NCBI GenBank assembly: GCA_031278075.1
Contig: JAITLE010000213.1
Coordinates: forward strand, 1 to 5,012
Source: Bifidobacteriaceae bacterium
GTDB lineage: Bacteria; Actinomycetota; Actinomycetes; Actinomycetales; WQXJ01
Reading direction: 5' to 3'
DNA: 5,012 bases
Shown: positions 1 through 4,934 of the stretch, piece after piece
Numbering within the stretch: the first letter of the stretch is position 1
Layout of the letters: the number at the start of each line of letters is the position of its first letter
Notes under the pieces: model-generated
Database searches by the model: none
What the model was told of the DNA's origin: nothing
What the model saw: the letters and a program-made list of their open reading frames with translations, nothing else
Program-made: the position numbers and the translations under genes

Positions 1-1042
1 CTGACTCGGCGGCGCCCAAGGCGCCGTCCGCCCGAGCCGATTCGGGTCCGACAGCCGGCGAGCGGTCCGAGGACGAGAGGTCAGCTGAGAGGGGAGACGC
101 GTGATCGTGCACCGGTAGCGGGCGTGAAGTCGTGAACCGACGCGCCCCTGCGGCGCCGGCGGACAGCTCTGCGACTTCGACGGCCTTGATCTCGAGGGGC
201 TGGGGCAGCCGGTAGGAGCGTTGCTTGAGCGACGGCGCGACTGCGGCCGGCCGCCGCCCGGAACGCGCGGCGCCGCCGGCTGGCGCGGACGCAGCAGTCG
301 GCGCGGTGGGCTCGGCTTGGTCGCTCCGCTGGACTGGGCGGTGGGCGCCGCGCGGCGGCCCACTCGGATCGCTGGGCGGAGCCGCGCGGCCAGCCATGCG
401 GGCGTCGCTGCGTTGTTCCGCGAGCACGGCGCGGTGGCTGGCCACGAGCGTTCCACCGGCCAAGGCGGCGCAGACCGCCGGAGCCCAGAACGTCATGCCA
501 ACGGTGAGCGCCAAGGCGAGCCCGATCACTGTCAGCAGCGTGAAAGCTGCGACCAGCGACGCTCTGACGCGGGCCGCCTGCGCGCGCGCCTGGACCAAGC
601 GCGGGGGCAGCGCTGTGGCGCCGTGGTGGGGCGTGGGAGCGGCGGACCTGGCGTCGCCGGCGGGTCCACCGGCGGCTGCGGCCGGGGCGGCGTCGCGCAC
701 ACGCGGCGCTTTGCGTGCGCCGCTCGGCTCCTTTCCCAAGGCCTGGCGGCTCGCCTGGCGCGGGGGGATTGGGCGGGCTGGTTTGATCGGTTGGCTTGTG
801 GCAGGCCTTTGCATGATTCCGGTCCTTTGCACGCGGGTCCCAGCCAGCAAAGCGGTGGAGGACCGCTCCGTCGGCGTCGTTTCGGTGGGTCGCTCGATCA
901 AGCGGGCGCGAACGGAAAACCTGTCTTCCACGGGTAGTTCGGCGTCGCTGAGGCGGCGCCGCGACAAGTGGGGGAGCAGGTAGCCGAGGCTGACGGTGAC
1001 AACGGCGATCAGCGTGATAGCCGCCGGGACCGAGTTCTCCAC
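1..1042 (-). CDS. SepX/GlpR-like septal/polar membrane protein (partial, C-terminus beyond window)
   Basis: An open frame of 347 codons runs from GTG 1042 to the left edge without a stop. Seen: one hydrophobic helix at residues about 7-24, then an HLSRRR stop-transfer patch, then a DRFSVRARL segment at 40-48. A Pro/Ala/Arg-rich linker covers about 50-160, and a two-helix membrane hairpin covers about 162-201 with a short turn near TFWAP. A second long Pro/Ser/Ala-rich tail follows. Known: this order, especially an N-terminal helix ending in YL-P---RR followed by an RFS-A-R-L motif, matches my memory of the actinobacterial SepX (Streptomyces) / GlpR (Corynebacterium) division protein family, whose genes lie near galU-glp-rimJ. 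Start: a TAA four codons upstream makes GTG 1042 the earliest possible start, and it precedes the first helix. No well-spaced Shine-Dalgarno exists, but TAAATT lies 6 nt upstream, suggesting a leaderless mRNA. Inferred role: cytoplasmic scaffold at septum or pole. That it is a membrane protein is nearly certain; the family is probable. Confidence 0.75.
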   Translation of the reverse strand, partial: MENSVPAAITLIAVVTVSLGYLLPHLSRRRLSDAELPVEDRFSVRARLIERPTETTPTERSSTALLAGTRVQRTGIMQRPATSQPIKPARPIPPRQASRQALGKEPSGARKAPRVRDAAPAAAAGGPAGDARSAAPTPHHGATALPPRLVQARAQAARVRASLVAAFTLLTVIGLALALTVGMTFWAPAVCAALAGGTLVASHRAVLAEQRSDARMAGRAAPPSDPSGPPRGAHRPVQRSDQAEPTAPTAASAPAGGAARSGRRPAAVAPSLKQRSYRLPQPLEIKAVEVAELSAGAAGARRFTTSRPLPVHDHASPLSADLSSSDRSPAVGPESARADGALGAAES

Positions 1043-1054
1043 TTCCCTAATTTA
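1043..1054 (-). promoter_or_regulatory. Candidate -10 element and leaderless start of the SepX/GlpR-like gene
   Basis: On the minus strand TAAATT (1054-1049) is followed by AGGGAA and then the GTG start at 1042. A TANNNT hexamer 6 nt before a start codon would place the transcription start on the start codon itself. The purine run AGGGAA ends directly at the GTG, too close to serve as a normal ribosome binding site. This AT-rich patch stands out in very GC-rich surroundings. No convincing -35 is visible. Confidence 0.45.
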
Positions 1055-1109
1055 AGGCAGTGGCCGACGAGCCCCGGGGAAGTTCGGCGGAGTGTCGGAC
1101 CGGGGAAAC

Positions 1110-1121
1110 CACAACGTTGTG
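1110..1121. promoter_or_regulatory. Perfect 12-bp palindrome, possible operator
   Basis: CACAACGTTGTG is fully self-complementary and relatively AT-rich for this region. It lies about 70 bp upstream of the GTG of the minus-strand SepX/GlpR-like gene, where an operator could sit. No regulator is encoded nearby, and a 12-bp palindrome can occur by chance, so this is only a candidate site. Confidence 0.25.
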
Positions 1122-1230
1122 ATTCACTGGCGCCAGGGCGCTCCGCGCCGGCCGCGCGCTCCGTCAGACCGGCGGTCATCAACCGCCTGGCGCTGGACCA
1201 GCCAATTCGCCGCGGCCGCGCTCCGGCGCC

Positions 1231-1472
1231 TGACCGCGCGGCGGGTCAGCCGACTGCCGCCGGCCGTGCCCCGCGTGCCTGACTGCGCGGCGGGTCAGCC
1301 GACTGCCGCCGGCCGTGCCCCGCGTGCCTGACCGCGCGGCGCGTGAGCCGACTGCCGCCGGCCGTGCCCCGCGTGCCTGACCGCCTGGCGGGTCAGCCGA
1401 CTGCCGCCGGCCGTGCCCGCGCGCCTGGCCGCCTGGCGCGTCAGCCGACCGCCGCGCGGCGCGTCAGCCGCC
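1231..1472. repeat. 49-bp GC-rich tandem repeat, about five copies, overlapping the GNAT 3' end
   Basis: Three units of exactly 49 bp start at 1231, 1280 and 1329. A 48-bp fourth starts at 1378, and two shortened ones at 1426 and about 1451. The unit begins TGACCGCGCGGCGGGTCAGC and continues through GACTGCCGCCGGCCGTGCCC. Each full unit starts with an imperfect stem: CTGACC, 8 nt, GGTCAG in copies 1 and 4. Copy 2 has CTGACT with GGTCAG (one G-U pair), and copy 3 is degraded. The period is not divisible by three, so the array itself is non-coding, but its last two partial units lie inside the acetyltransferase gene and supply its final residues and stop codon. It could act as a terminator or attenuator after the galU-GNAT operon; that role is inferred. 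Confidence 0.85.
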
Positions 1473-2070
1473 AACGCCGCATCAGCCCCCCCGGCACATC
1501 CTCCTTGGTCAGCGCGAAGACACGGTGGTCGCGCCACGCGCCGGCGACGTGGAGGAACCGCACCCGCAGTCCCTCATCACGGAAGCCGAGCTTGACCGCG
1601 ACCCGCAGCGACGCCGCGTTCTCGGGCCGGATCGCGATCTCTAGGCGATGCAAGCCACCGTCCGTGACCGCGTGGTCAAAAGCGAGAGCCACCGCCGTGG
1701 GCGCGATCTCGCGGCCCGCGAACTCCTGGGCGACCCAATAGCCGATTGTCCCGCTGAGCATCGCGCCCCGGGAAATCCCCGCGACAGTCAACTGGCCCAC
1801 AAATTCGCCGCCGAATTCGATGACCCACGGCCACGACTCACCCGCCCGGGCTTGCCGCGCGAGGTTGCGCACATAGGCCTGGAAAGTCGCCGGCCCGCCC
1901 GGGGAACCCTCCGGCGTGGTCGCGTCCCACGGCTCCAACCAAGCCCGATTCGCCTCCCGCAAGCTTCTCCAGCGGCGCTGGTCACGCGGCCGGATCGGGC
2001 GCAGCCTGACGGGCCCGTCCGTGAGGGTGGCGGGCCAAGCCAGCGGCGGAGTCTCCGCCCTTGCGTTCAC
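1441..2070 (-). CDS. RimJ/RimL-type GNAT family N-acetyltransferase
   Basis: A 209-residue protein predicted to transfer acetyl from acetyl-CoA to an amine, in RimJ/RimL a ribosomal-protein N-terminal amine; the substrate here is unknown. Seen: the opening GPVRLRPIRPRD (19-30) is the usual first strand and helix of this subfamily. FVGQLTV (90-96) is the central strand. IGYWVAQEFAGREIAPTAV (109-127) is motif A, with the pyrophosphate-binding loop at Q115-G119-I122-A123. LEIAIRPENAASLRVAVKLGFRDEG (143-167) is the motif B region with the typical N-SLRV--KLGF signature. Start: GTG 2070 shares the sequence GTGA with the galU stop, indicating coupled translation. An in-frame extension up to 2202 exists but is an Arg-rich shadow of galU. 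In relatives a gephyrin-like glp gene separates galU and this gene; here they overlap. The last residues (RLTRRAAVG) are encoded by decayed copies of the 49-bp repeat, so the tail is probably not conserved. Confidence 0.9.
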   Translation of the reverse strand: MNARAETPPLAWPATLTDGPVRLRPIRPRDQRRWRSLREANRAWLEPWDATTPEGSPGGPATFQAYVRNLARQARAGESWPWVIEFGGEFVGQLTVAGISRGAMLSGTIGYWVAQEFAGREIAPTAVALAFDHAVTDGGLHRLEIAIRPENAASLRVAVKLGFRDEGLRVRFLHVAGAWRDHRVFALTKEDVPGGLMRRWRLTRRAAVG

Positions 2071-3125
2071 GGGGAGTCTTGTTCGACGATGCCGTGCCCG
2101 ACGTCCCTCCCCAAGCCCCCGTCCGCGTCGCCCAGCTCCGCGTCGCGCCCGGCGCGGGGCGCCACGCTGGCCCCGAGTGACAGCGCGAAGTCTGTGAGCC
2201 ACTCGGCGAACTCTGGGCCGAGTTCCGGGTGCTCCGCGGTGAGCCGCACCACGGCCTTGAGATAGTCCAAGCGGTCGCCCGTGTCGTAGCGCCGGCCCGT
2301 GAACAGCACACCGTGGAGTCCGCCCCCGTTCTCGGCTGGCATCTCCGCGAGGGCGCCCAACGCGTCCGTCAGCTGGACTTCGCCGCTGTGGCCGGGCGCC
2401 GTGCGCTCCAAGACGTCGAACACTGCCGGATTGAGCACATAGCGGCCAATGATCGCCAAGTCGGAGGGCGCCGCGCCCGGCTCTGGCTTCTCCACCAGGT
2501 CCGAAAGCTGGTACACGCCCAGGTTGTCGCTCGCGCCGCTCGCGCCGCCCGGTGACCTGCGCAAACCTTCGACGCCGGCGAGGCGGTCGGCATCGACCAG
2601 CGTGGCCGATGCCGACCCGTACAGCGAGATCTGCTCCCGCGGCACGCGCATCAACGCGACCACTGAACCTCCTAGGCGGTCGCGTACTCGCATCATCGTG
2701 GTGAGCAGCGGATCGCGCGGGTCGATCAGGTCGTCGCCGAGGAGGACGGCGAAAGGCTCGGAGCCGACGTGTCGTCTGGCGCGGAGCACCGCGTCGCCGA
2801 GGCCGCGGGGCGCGGCCTGACGCACCGCGTGGATCGTGGCGAGTTGGGCCGAGGCCCGCACCGCGGTGAGGCGCTCAAAGTCGCCTTTCGCTTCTAGTGT
2901 CGCTTCGAGGTCCCAGGCCCGGTCGAAGTGGTCGAGGATCGCGCCCTTCGTCTTGCCGGTGATCAGCAACACGTCGCGCAGCCCGGCGGCGGCGGCCTCG
3001 CGGACCACATATTCCAGGGCGGGGGTGTCCACGATTGGCAGGAGTTCCTTTGGGATGGCCTTCGTGGCGGGCAGGAACCTGGTCCCAAGGCCGGCGGCGG
3101 GAATCACCGCCTTGGTCATGCGCAT
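2067..3125 (-). CDS. galU: UTP-glucose-1-phosphate uridylyltransferase (UDP-glucose pyrophosphorylase)
   Basis: Makes UDP-glucose and pyrophosphate from UTP and glucose-1-phosphate in the cytoplasm, feeding envelope glycans, glycolipids and trehalose/glycogen metabolism. Numbered from the second ATG (350 aa), visible signatures are: nucleotide-binding loop GLGTRFLPATKAIPKE (10-25), uridine-contacting segment PRGLGDAV (104-111), metal-binding LGDD (127-130), conserved VEKP lysine (209-212), GRYVL (225-229), GEVQLTDAL (246-254) and GRRYDTGD (275-282). It is longer than the roughly 300 aa usual for the family. The excess is a Gly/Ser/Ala-rich stretch before VEKP (about 172-205) and a Gly/Asp-rich tail after about 316. 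Start: ATG 3125 has TAGACT 6 nt upstream, fitting a leaderless mRNA. ATG 3119, two codons in, has AGGGG at 6-nt spacing and is the alternative, so the start is uncertain by two residues. It overlaps the downstream acetyltransferase start by 4 bp. Confidence 0.96.
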   Translation of the reverse strand: MRMTKAVIPAAGLGTRFLPATKAIPKELLPIVDTPALEYVVREAAAAGLRDVLLITGKTKGAILDHFDRAWDLEATLEAKGDFERLTAVRASAQLATIHAVRQAAPRGLGDAVLRARRHVGSEPFAVLLGDDLIDPRDPLLTTMMRVRDRLGGSVVALMRVPREQISLYGSASATLVDADRLAGVEGLRRSPGGASGASDNLGVYQLSDLVEKPEPGAAPSDLAIIGRYVLNPAVFDVLERTAPGHSGEVQLTDALGALAEMPAENGGGLHGVLFTGRRYDTGDRLDYLKAVVRLTAEHPELGPEFAEWLTDFALSLGASVAPRAGRDAELGDADGGLGRDVGHGIVEQDSP

Positions 3126-3137
3126 CCCCTGAGTCTA
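3126..3137 (-). promoter_or_regulatory. Candidate galU -10 element / alternative ribosome binding site
   Basis: On the minus strand TAGACT (3137-3132) is followed by CAGGGG and then ATG 3125, placing a transcription start at the first ATG. The same AGGGG could instead be a ribosome binding site 6 nt before ATG 3119. The two readings exclude each other. No clear -35 is seen. Confidence 0.45.
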
Positions 3138-3201
3138 GCTTTTGCCTCCTGGCGGGCGAGCTGGGGCGTCGCCTGCCAAGCCCCGGGCGAGACGCCGCGG
3201 C

Positions 3202-3213
3202 TATCGTGGAGCC
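3202..3213 (+). promoter_or_regulatory. Candidate -10 element and leaderless start of the cyclo-ligase gene
   Basis: TATCGT (3202-3207) is followed by GGAGCC and then GTG 3214. The GGAG is only 2 nt from the GTG, too close for normal ribosome binding, while the -10-like hexamer is at leaderless spacing. It lies in the 88-bp gap shared with the divergent galU promoter. Confidence 0.45.
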
Positions 3214-4263
3214 GTGCCCGAACCTGCGACCCCCGGCCCTTTGGCGGGCAAGGCCGAGTGGCGTACCCGTCTGATGGCGGCGCGGCGCGCCGCGGCGAGC
3301 GTGCCTGCGCCGCCGTCGGCCGCTGTGGTCTCTCCCGCTGCGGACGTGTCCGTCGTCGTGTCTCCGGTTGCTGCTGGGTCGCCGTCGGCCGCGGTGGTCT
3401 CTCCCGCTGCGGACGTGTCCGCCGTCGTGTCTCCGGTTGCTGCTGGTTCGCCGTCGGCCGCGGTGGTCCGCCCGGCTGGGGCTCCGCCCGCTGCCGTGCT
3501 CACTCGCGCCCCGGCCGAACGCGACCTCGCCGAGGCGCCGGGGTTGGACCGCGTCTTACCTCCGCGAGGCAGCATGGTGGCTGTGTTCGAATCGACCCGG
3601 CTGGAGCCGGCGACTCCGCGACTGCTTCATCTGCTGGCCGCGCGCGGCTTCAGGCTGCTGACGCCCGCGCCGGGCTTGGCTCGAGACCGCATCGCTTGGC
3701 GGATGGTGGGCCCGGTCACTTGTGCGCTGCCGGTCCAGGCCCCGAATCCGCCCGCCGCATCGGAGGGTCTCGCCCCGGACAGCGCCTCCGCTTCGGACGG
3801 CGCCGCCGCCCCGGACGGCGTCGCCGCTTCGGCTGGGCCCGACGCCCCGGACGGCGCCGCCGCTTTGGCTGGGCCTGACGCCCCGGACGGCGTCGCCGCT
3901 TCGGCTGGGCCTGACGCCCCGGATCTCCCCGCCCCGAGAAACTCCCCCGCCCCGCACCGCGTCCTCACCCCGAACTTCGACGCCGCGGGCCCGACCGCGG
4001 TAGCCGGTCCTCAGGTAGGTCCCACAGCTCTGGGCGAATGCCAGCTGGTCCTTGTCCCAGCGCTGGCAGTGGATCGGTCGGGCACGCGGCTGGGCCGAGG
4101 GGGCGGCTGGTACGACAGGGCGCTGGCGCATGCGGCCCCCGAGGCTCTGGTGCTCGGCGTGTGTTTCCCCAGCGAACTCCTACCCGCTGGAACGCTGCCG
4201 CACGAGCCGCATGATCTGCCGGTGCATGGCGCTCTGACCAGCGAGGGCGTGGTTCTCTTCTGA
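3214..4263 (+). CDS. 5-formyltetrahydrofolate cyclo-ligase (5,10-methenyl-THF synthetase) with two repeat insertions
   Basis: ATP-dependent conversion of 5-formyl-THF to 5,10-methenyl-THF, a cytoplasmic one-carbon salvage step. Seen, numbered from GTG 3214 (349 aa): KAEWRTRLMAARRA (13-26) is the first helix with the conserved Lys/Arg. AERDLAEA (101-108) follows, then PPRGSMVAVFESTRLEPATPRLLHLL (116-141) with the substrate-loop E-T pattern. LVLVPALAVDRSGTRLGRGGGWYDRAL (278-304) is the family hallmark for ATP/phosphate binding. HDLPVHGALTSEGVVLF is the usual C-terminus. Normal family length is about 180-200. The excess is two low-complexity inserts in loops: about 31-99 (23-residue repeat) and about 175-260 (12-residue repeat). 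All core motifs survive and the frame is kept, so the gene is probably functional. An in-frame TTG at 3142 would add 24 Arg/Pro-rich residues, but GTG 3214 fits the family N-terminus and has a -10-like TATCGT 6 nt upstream. It is divergent from galU. Confidence 0.92.
   Translation: MPEPATPGPLAGKAEWRTRLMAARRAAASVPAPPSAAVVSPAADVSVVVSPVAAGSPSAAVVSPAADVSAVVSPVAAGSPSAAVVRPAGAPPAAVLTRAPAERDLAEAPGLDRVLPPRGSMVAVFESTRLEPATPRLLHLLAARGFRLLTPAPGLARDRIAWRMVGPVTCALPVQAPNPPAASEGLAPDSASASDGAAAPDGVAASAGPDAPDGAAALAGPDAPDGVAASAGPDAPDLPAPRNSPAPHRVLTPNFDAAGPTAVAGPQVGPTALGECQLVLVPALAVDRSGTRLGRGGGWYDRALAHAAPEALVLGVCFPSELLPAGTLPHEPHDLPVHGALTSEGVVLF
3313..3468 (+). repeat. 69-bp in-frame tandem repeat (23 residues) in the cyclo-ligase gene
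   Basis: Two full units (3313-3381, 3382-3450) and an 18-bp partial third. The units differ at three bases: GCT/GCG and GGG/GGT are silent, GTC/GCC changes Val to Ala. The encoded unit begins PSAAVVSPAADVS and ends SPVAAGS, so a VVSP-like motif occurs twice per unit. Near identity implies recent duplication. The insert sits in the loop between the first two helices. Confidence 0.95.
3772..3923 (+). repeat. 36-bp in-frame tandem repeat (12 residues) in the cyclo-ligase gene
   Basis: A decayed unit at 3772-3807 precedes three near-identical units at 3808, 3844 and 3880, followed by a fragment to 3923. The protein unit is APDGVAASAGPD. The outer two clean units differ at one silent base, while the middle one has GTC to GCC and TCG to TTG changes. 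It lies in a second loop, just before the strand leading to LVLVPALAVD, and is unrelated in sequence to the 69-bp repeat. Confidence 0.95.
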
Positions 4264-4427
4264 CGGTGTCAGGGCAATGACCCGGCTAGTGGCAATGCCT
4301 CCGTCTTCCAAGTCACATCCCGCGACCGTAGCTCAGCCCCGAAACCGGCCGCCTTGCGTCTCCGCAGGTCAGAACCCTGCGGCGGCTCCGGCACCCTGGA
4401 CACCGATCCGGGCGGGTTCGACCATTC

Positions 4428-4460
4428 CTACACTTCTCTCGCCGGAGACGAGAAGTGTAG
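4428..4460. repeat. Stem-loop 1 of the 158-bp array
   Basis: Perfect 11-bp arms CTACACTTCTC and GAGAAGTGTAG around an 11-nt loop TCGCCGGAGAC, followed by ACTT. It is the first of the four and sits about 165 bp after the cyclo-ligase stop. There is no T-run after it, so it does not look like a standard intrinsic terminator. Confidence 0.9.
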
Positions 4461-4490
4461 ACTTCCGCGCCCCGCGCCGCGGCCCGCATC

Positions 4491-4530
4491 TTGACCCGAA
4501 ACCCCCTCGGGACGCGTTTCCGCAGGTCAA
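4491..4530. repeat. Nested dyad A of the 158-bp array (copy with TTGACC/GGTCAA ends)
   Basis: TTGACC pairs with GGTCAA, inside it GAAAC with GTTTC, and inside that CCC with GGG. Its right arm overlaps a second possible stem, CCGCAGG (4520-4526) with CCTGCGG (4534-4540), so only one of the two can form at a time. Confidence 0.7.
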
Positions 4531-4585
4531 AGCCCTGCGGCGGTTCCGGCCCGCTGGACGCTACTCCGGGCGGGCGTCACCATTC

Positions 4586-4618
4586 CTACACTTCTCCCGC
4601 CAGAGACGAGAAGTGTAG
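4586..4618. repeat. Stem-loop 2 of the 158-bp array
   Basis: Same perfect 11-bp arms; the loop is CCGCCAGAGAC and the following bases are AGTT rather than ACTT. Confidence 0.9.
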
Positions 4619-4648
4619 AGTTCCGCGCCCCGCGCCGCGGCCTGCATG

Positions 4649-4688
4649 TTGACCCGAAACCCCCTCGGGACGTGTTTCAGCAGGTCAG
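4649..4688. repeat. Nested dyad B of the 158-bp array (TTGACC/GGTCAG ends)
   Basis: Same layout as dyad A, with one T-G pair at the outer end and an intact GAAAC/GTTTC pair. The competing downstream stem is reduced here to CAGG/CCTG. Confidence 0.65.
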
Positions 4689-4743
4689 AGCCCTGCCGCG
4701 GTTCCGGCACCCTAGACGCCGATCCGGGCGGGCGTCACCATTC

Positions 4744-4776
4744 CTACACTTCTCCCGCCAGAGACGAGAAGTGTAG
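4744..4776. repeat. Stem-loop 3 of the 158-bp array
   Basis: Same perfect 11-bp arms; the loop is identical to that of copy 2 (CCGCCAGAGAC), followed by ACTT as in copy 1. Confidence 0.9.
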
Positions 4777-4806
4777 ACTTCCGCGCCCAGCGCCGCAGCC
4801 CGCATG

Positions 4807-4846
4807 CTGACCCGAAACCCCCTCGGGACGCGTCTCCGCAGGTCAG
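4807..4846. repeat. Nested dyad C of the 158-bp array (CTGACC/GGTCAG ends)
   Basis: The outer base pair is C-G instead of the T-A of dyad A, so both arms changed and pairing is kept. The inner GAAAC faces GTCTC with one mismatch. The downstream CCTGCGG partner is lost in this unit (GAGGCTTACGC follows). Confidence 0.65.
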
Positions 4847-4901
4847 AGGCTTACGCTAGCTGTGGCCCTCCGGGCGCCGGTCCGGGCGGGCGTGACCATT
4901 C

Positions 4902-4934
4902 CTACACTTCTCTCGCCAGGAGCGAGAAGTGTAG
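4902..4934. repeat. Stem-loop 4 of the 158-bp array
   Basis: Same perfect 11-bp arms; the loop TCGCCAGGAGC is the most divergent, which lets the stem extend with a small bulge (CGC with GCG). AGTT follows, as in copy 2. The repeat unit breaks off 14 bp later. Confidence 0.9.

Larger units (their letters stand above)
1043..1440. other. Non-coding region between the GNAT gene and the SepX/GlpR-like gene
   Basis: About 400 bp with no convincing gene. The open frames crossing it on either strand are Arg/Pro/Ala strings without a domain, and they run through a 49-bp repeat whose length is not a multiple of three. It contains the promoter patch at 1049-1054, a 12-bp palindrome at 1110-1121, and from 1231 onward the 49-bp repeat. 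The length suggests that the SepX/GlpR-like gene is transcribed separately from galU-GNAT. Confidence 0.7.

Noticed and set aside
221..983. Long plus-strand open frames (238 and 252 codons) over the left part of the window
   Set aside because: They are shadows of the minus-strand membrane protein, which is open to the edge, has clear membrane helices and a family-like N-terminus. The plus-strand translations are Arg/Gly/Ala strings without a domain.
968..1331. Plus-strand frames across the intergenic region and 49-bp repeat
   Set aside because: No domain. The repeat period is not divisible by three and the frames depend on absence of stops in GC-rich DNA.
2071..2202. 44-residue N-terminal extension of the acetyltransferase (start at 2202)
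   Set aside because: It is an Arg-rich shadow of the galU 3' end; the family N-terminus begins just after GTG 2070, which overlaps the galU stop.
3556..4131. Minus-strand 191-codon frame opposite the cyclo-ligase
   Set aside because: Its repeats are the antisense of the 36-bp in-frame repeat. The plus frame carries all enzyme motifs.
4277..4618. Plus-strand 113-codon frame in the 158-bp array
   Set aside because: It runs through two repeat units and both stem-loops in a non-repeating frame relation (158 is not divisible by three) and has no recognisable domain.
4428..4934. Stem-loops as intrinsic terminators of the cyclo-ligase transcript
   Set aside because: No T-run follows any of them, the first is about 165 bp past the stop, and four identical copies at fixed spacing are not expected for a terminator.
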